Source of the DNA: Methanomassiliicoccaceae archaeon UBA480
Lineage (GTDB): Archaea > Thermoplasmatota > Thermoplasmata > Methanomassiliicoccales > Methanomethylophilaceae
Length of the DNA: 18,717 bases
Assembly: GCA_002506425.1 (NCBI GenBank)
Contig: DAXO01000056.1
Location: 963-19,679 of the forward strand
Direction: 5' to 3'
Shown: positions 16,184 to 18,717 of the stretch, piece by piece
Layout: each line of letters opens with the position of its first letter
Position numbering within the stretch: position 1 is the first letter of the stretch
Translations under genes and position numbers: made by a program
The notes under the pieces: model-generated
What the model was told of the DNA's origin: nothing
Seen by the model: the letters and a program-made list of their open reading frames with translations, nothing else
The model's database searches: none

Positions 16184-17332
16184 TCACCAGATCTCCTTCT
16201 TCTGTCTCAGGATGAGCAGCATGAACACCGGCCCTCCCAGTATCGACGTAATTATTCCAATGGGCAGGCTGGGCATGACGGACTGCACGATGCAATCGGA
16301 GACCATCATTATGCACGCACCCATCAGCGCGGCCGCCGGTATGAGTACCTTGTTGTCCGAACCGACGAACATGCGCGCGATGTGCGGCCCCACCAGGCCT
16401 ATGAAGCCTATGATTCCGGTGAAGCTCACGATCCCGGCCGCCATCAGGGAGACCACGGTCAGAACGATCATGCGGGCGCGGTTTATGTTGATCCCGATGC
16501 TCTTCGAATAAGCATCCCCCGAATTCATCGTATTCAGGATCTTCGCCATACACATCAGCGCGATGCCTCCGAACAGAGACACGACGAACAGGAACGGAAT
16601 CTTCTCCCATCCTATGCCGTTCAACGAGCCGACCGTCCACGAATAAACCGATGATGCCGCGTTCGGGTCCGATACGAGCATCAGATAAGACTGGACCGCG
16701 TTGAATATGTACATCAGCGCGATACCCGACAGGATTATCGTAGCGGGAGAGGGCTTGCGGAACGTGGATATGAGAATGATGAACGCCGCAGGAATCAGCG
16801 CGAAGACAAAAGCATTGATGACCACGCCGTAGTTGCCGGGAATCAGCGATATGCCCATTGTCATGGCCAATGTGGCGCCCAGGGCTGCTCCTGATGATAT
16901 TCCGGTGGTGTACGGATCCGCCAGAGGATTCTTCATCATGCTCTGCATCGCCGCTCCGGCCATTGCGAGACCCGTTCCAGCAAGAAGCGCTGCAACGACG
17001 CGCGGAAGACGCAGGTTCCAGATGATCTTCATGTCTGTGCTCATTATCTGATCCCAGTCGCCCAGCCTCTCGAATATGAGCTGGTATACTGTGACGAAAT
17101 CGAGCTTGTACGGACCCATCCCCACATCCACCGCGAGGACGATCATCGCCAGGAACAGCACTACGATAAGCATCAGATTCTTGGCATACCTGTACGCCTT
17201 GTACCGCCTTATGATCTCCTCGTTCTCGGTTTCAGAGTGATCTATGCTCTGCAGCCTGCCAATGCATTCGCCGGTGAGCCTCATCTTCTGGCTCAGCTCG
17301 GTGACCTTGGTTCTCAATTTCAATTTAGACAT
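16184..17332 (-). CDS. ABC importer permease, FecCD family
   Basis: Membrane subunit of a type II ABC importer for siderophore-iron, haem or cobalamin. The 382-aa protein carries family hallmarks: LRLPRVVAALLAGTGLAMAG, NPLADPYTTGISSGAALGA, the central SVYSWTVGSLNG, and GIIGFIGLVGPHIARM near the coupling helix. About ten membrane helices are expected for the homodimer. The first 45-50 residues are hydrophilic and charged before the first helix (LMLIVVLFLAMIVLAVD), longer than is usual for the family (330-350 aa). The start is the ATG at 17332 with GGAAGG about 5 nt upstream, 12 nt after the preceding gene. It is coupled to the ATPase with a 1-nt gap. The substrate cannot be deduced from the permease alone. 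Confidence 0.95.
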   Translation of the reverse strand: MSKLKLRTKVTELSQKMRLTGECIGRLQSIDHSETENEEIIRRYKAYRYAKNLMLIVVLFLAMIVLAVDVGMGPYKLDFVTVYQLIFERLGDWDQIMSTDMKIIWNLRLPRVVAALLAGTGLAMAGAAMQSMMKNPLADPYTTGISSGAALGATLAMTMGISLIPGNYGVVINAFVFALIPAAFIILISTFRKPSPATIILSGIALMYIFNAVQSYLMLVSDPNAASSVYSWTVGSLNGIGWEKIPFLFVVSLFGGIALMCMAKILNTMNSGDAYSKSIGININRARMIVLTVVSLMAAGIVSFTGIIGFIGLVGPHIARMFVGSDNKVLIPAAALMGACIMMVSDCIVQSVMPSLPIGIITSILGGPVFMLLILRQKKEIW

Positions 17333-17344
17333 CGAAACCTTCCA

Positions 17345-17827
17345 TCATCGGATGACAACGCCTGTCAGTCTGAAGTGGGCAGATAATAACGTGATTGATT
17401 TCAGAAGGCAATTATCCGAGACGTGGAGCGTATAGTCGATGCCGTTCTCGCTACGCGTCCATACAGAGACCGCGTCCCCATCGGAGTCGTCTTCAGCAAT
17501 CAAAGTATAGAGAGTCGCATCCAGACGGTCGTGTTCATCGAATATCAGATTCAACGAGGCTTCATGGCTGATCCCGCCGGAATCGAACTCCACATCGAGC
17601 GTGTACAGCCTGTACCCTCCTCTGAAACCTATGAATTTTGATTCTCCGGTCCCGACGCACTGCTCTCCGTCGCATATGCCTTCGAATGAATACGCGCGAT
17701 CGACTTCTCTCTCATCGGGATTGGCCGACGTCCAGCCCTCGTATAGAAGGAAGGCTGATGCCGATCCCGCGATCAGAAGCGCAACGAACGCCGCCGTGAT
17801 GGCCGCATCGCCGATCGTTATCTCCAA
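17345..17827 (-). CDS. Unrecognised membrane-anchored protein in ABC importer operon
   Basis: I do not recognise a family. The 160-aa product starts with one hydrophobic segment (AAITAAFVALLIAGSASAFLLY, about residues 8-29), followed by an acidic, probably beta-rich domain that should lie outside the membrane. It has a CDGEQC motif (Cys52, Cys57) and one later Cys in SDNCLLK. I prefer the TTG at 17827 because GAGGTG lies 5 nt upstream; the GTG at 17833 would add two residues but has that same site directly against it. It sits between the substrate-binding protein and the permease, 12 nt before the latter, so it is probably cotranscribed. It may be an accessory subunit or external domain of the importer, which is inference from position only. 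Confidence 0.75.
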   Translation of the reverse strand: MEITIGDAAITAAFVALLIAGSASAFLLYEGWTSANPDEREVDRAYSFEGICDGEQCVGTGESKFIGFRGGYRLYTLDVEFDSGGISHEASLNLIFDEHDRLDATLYTLIAEDDSDGDAVSVWTRSENGIDYTLHVSDNCLLKSITLLSAHFRLTGVVIR

Positions 17828-17850
17828 TTGCACACCTCAAAATGGCAGAT

Positions 17851-17868
17851 GGAGGGGCGAACCCCTCC
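17851..17868 (-). terminator. Intercistronic hairpin after binding-protein gene
   Basis: GGAGGGG and CCCCTCC form a 7-bp stem with a 4-nt loop 9 nt after the binding-protein stop and within the operon. It is preceded by ACAAACA on the minus strand. No T-run follows on the minus strand. Partial termination or 3' protection would leave more binding protein than membrane subunits, as seen in many importer operons. Confidence 0.5.
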
Positions 17869-17877
17869 TGTTTGTCA

Positions 17878-18717
17878 TCAGTCACCTGCGTAAAACAGAA
17901 CATCCTTGACGGTGTCGTAGGTGTACTGGTATTCTCCGGTACCGTATATCCCCATGAATTTCAATCCCTGGTTCACGATATCCTCTACGGGAAGATCCCA
18001 TCCGTACATGTAGTTCCCGACAGATGCGAGGAACGACAGCTCCATCGGCCCGGACGCCCAAATCCATCCGTAGACGAAGAGGTCCACGTCTTCATCGGTG
18101 TACTCCCTCATACCTGCCAGACGCTGGTTGTAGATCGTCTTGAAATAATCTGGAGTGATCGACTCGTTTCCGACGGCCCCGAATGGTCCGGGGACGGTTC
18201 CGACCATGAGGTCGCATCCATATTTCTTGCAGAGCTGCGCGAACTGCTCGTCGGTCAGAGTCTCCTTCCAGGCCTTGCTTCCGGAGAGGCTGATGTTGTC
18301 GACGAGATCCACTATGCCGAGCCTGAGGAGATTCTGGTATTCGCCGGAATCCCCTTTGAATATATCGTAGGTGCCGTCGTTCTTGCTCTCGGATGTGTAT
18401 AGGTACGAACCGAGGACCTTCTTCTTCTCGGAATCCGTCAGCTTGGAGACTTTGTCTGTGATCTGCTTCATCACTCCATCGTACCAGGTAACCCATTCCA
18501 CGGCCTTTCCGTAGTTGTGGAACATATAGCCCGCAGTGAGCATGCCGTTGGCGGTGGCTCCATTCTCCCAAGAGGGGAGACGGAGGATCTGTACATTCGT
18601 ACCTTCGAGAGCGTCCTCGAGGTATCCGGTATTGTTCGCGTACTCTGAATTGAACCAGACGGTGAGATATCCGTTGCCGTACTCCTTGGCGACAGCGGCG
18701 ATTTCCTCCGCATTCGT
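17878..18717 (-). CDS. ABC importer substrate-binding protein (5' end outside window)
   Basis: C-terminal 279 residues of an extracytoplasmic binding protein of the iron/cobalamin/haem type (Peripla_BP_2-like). The reading frame is open to the window edge, so signal peptide or lipobox and the N-lobe are missing. The visible part includes the end of a helical linker (WYDGVMKQITDKVSKL), the second lobe with YQNLLRLGIVDLVDNIS and the LTDEQFAQLCKKYGCDLMVG segment that parallels the usual 'ligand-site then residence' pattern, and a C-terminal helix bundle with WASGPMELSFLASVGNYMYG. It is the first gene visible of the importer operon, followed by the unknown membrane protein, permease and ATPase. 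Family assignment rests partly on this context. The ligand is unknown; iron or a corrinoid is plausible. Confidence 0.82.
   Translation of the reverse strand, partial: TNAEEIAAVAKEYGNGYLTVWFNSEYANNTGYLEDALEGTNVQILRLPSWENGATANGMLTAGYMFHNYGKAVEWVTWYDGVMKQITDKVSKLTDSEKKKVLGSYLYTSESKNDGTYDIFKGDSGEYQNLLRLGIVDLVDNISLSGSKAWKETLTDEQFAQLCKKYGCDLMVGTVPGPFGAVGNESITPDYFKTIYNQRLAGMREYTDEDVDLFVYGWIWASGPMELSFLASVGNYMYGWDLPVEDIVNQGLKFMGIYGTGEYQYTYDTVKDVLFYAGD

Noticed and set aside
15298..17833. Assigning cobalamin or haem as the importer ligand (btuCD or hmuUV names)
   Set aside because: FecCD and FecE families do not reveal the ligand by sequence alone, and the binding protein lacks its N-lobe here, so no gene symbols were given.
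12312..18717. A defence island or mobile element in the right half
   Set aside because: The genes are ordinary exporters and an ABC importer. No transposase, integrase, nuclease, toxin, terminal repeats or target duplications are visible.

Overview
The window looks like a piece of a GC-rich archaeal chromosome that carries many bacterial-type genes. The archaeal evidence is a group II chaperonin (thermosome) and TATA-box promoters, some placed so that the mRNA would be nearly leaderless. The bacterial-type genes are GrpE/DnaK/DnaJ, a type III glutamine synthetase and a full-length glutamate synthase large subunit. All twelve genes stop with TGA. This mix fits a gut-type member of the Thermoplasmatota, most likely the Methanomassiliicoccales. 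That placement is an inference, because no methanogenesis or ribosomal marker lies in the window.

Region 1 (1-5.5 kb, minus strand) is a protein-folding block. A thermosome subunit with its own promoter region is followed, after a hairpin, by a tight grpE-dnaK-dnaJ operon with 5 and 14 nt gaps and good Shine-Dalgarno sites.

Region 2 (5.57-12.2 kb, minus strand) is ammonia assimilation. A GlnN-type glutamine synthetase (728 aa) lies 44 nt upstream of a 1468-aa glutamate synthase large subunit. Together they would make glutamine and use its amide nitrogen to form glutamate. No GltD-like NAD(P)H subunit is present, so the electron donor is open.

Region 3 (12.3-15.3 kb) holds two divergent paralogous MATE-family exporters around a 146-bp control region. 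GC content looks lower by eye from here on.

Region 4 (15.3-18.7 kb, minus strand) is an ABC importer operon of the iron-siderophore/cobalamin/haem type. Its order is substrate-binding protein (cut by the window edge), unrecognised membrane-anchored protein, FecCD permease, FecE-type ATPase. It converges on the second MATE gene across a bidirectional hairpin.

Five GC-rich hairpins follow stop codons and share an AAAC lead-in with a mostly G-rich 5' arm. They are the most distinctive non-coding pattern here. I see no clear defence system, mobile element, CRISPR array, tRNA or rRNA. The best candidates for something undescribed are the unknown protein inside the importer operon, the hairpin family, and an extra cysteine in the glutamate synthase cluster site.
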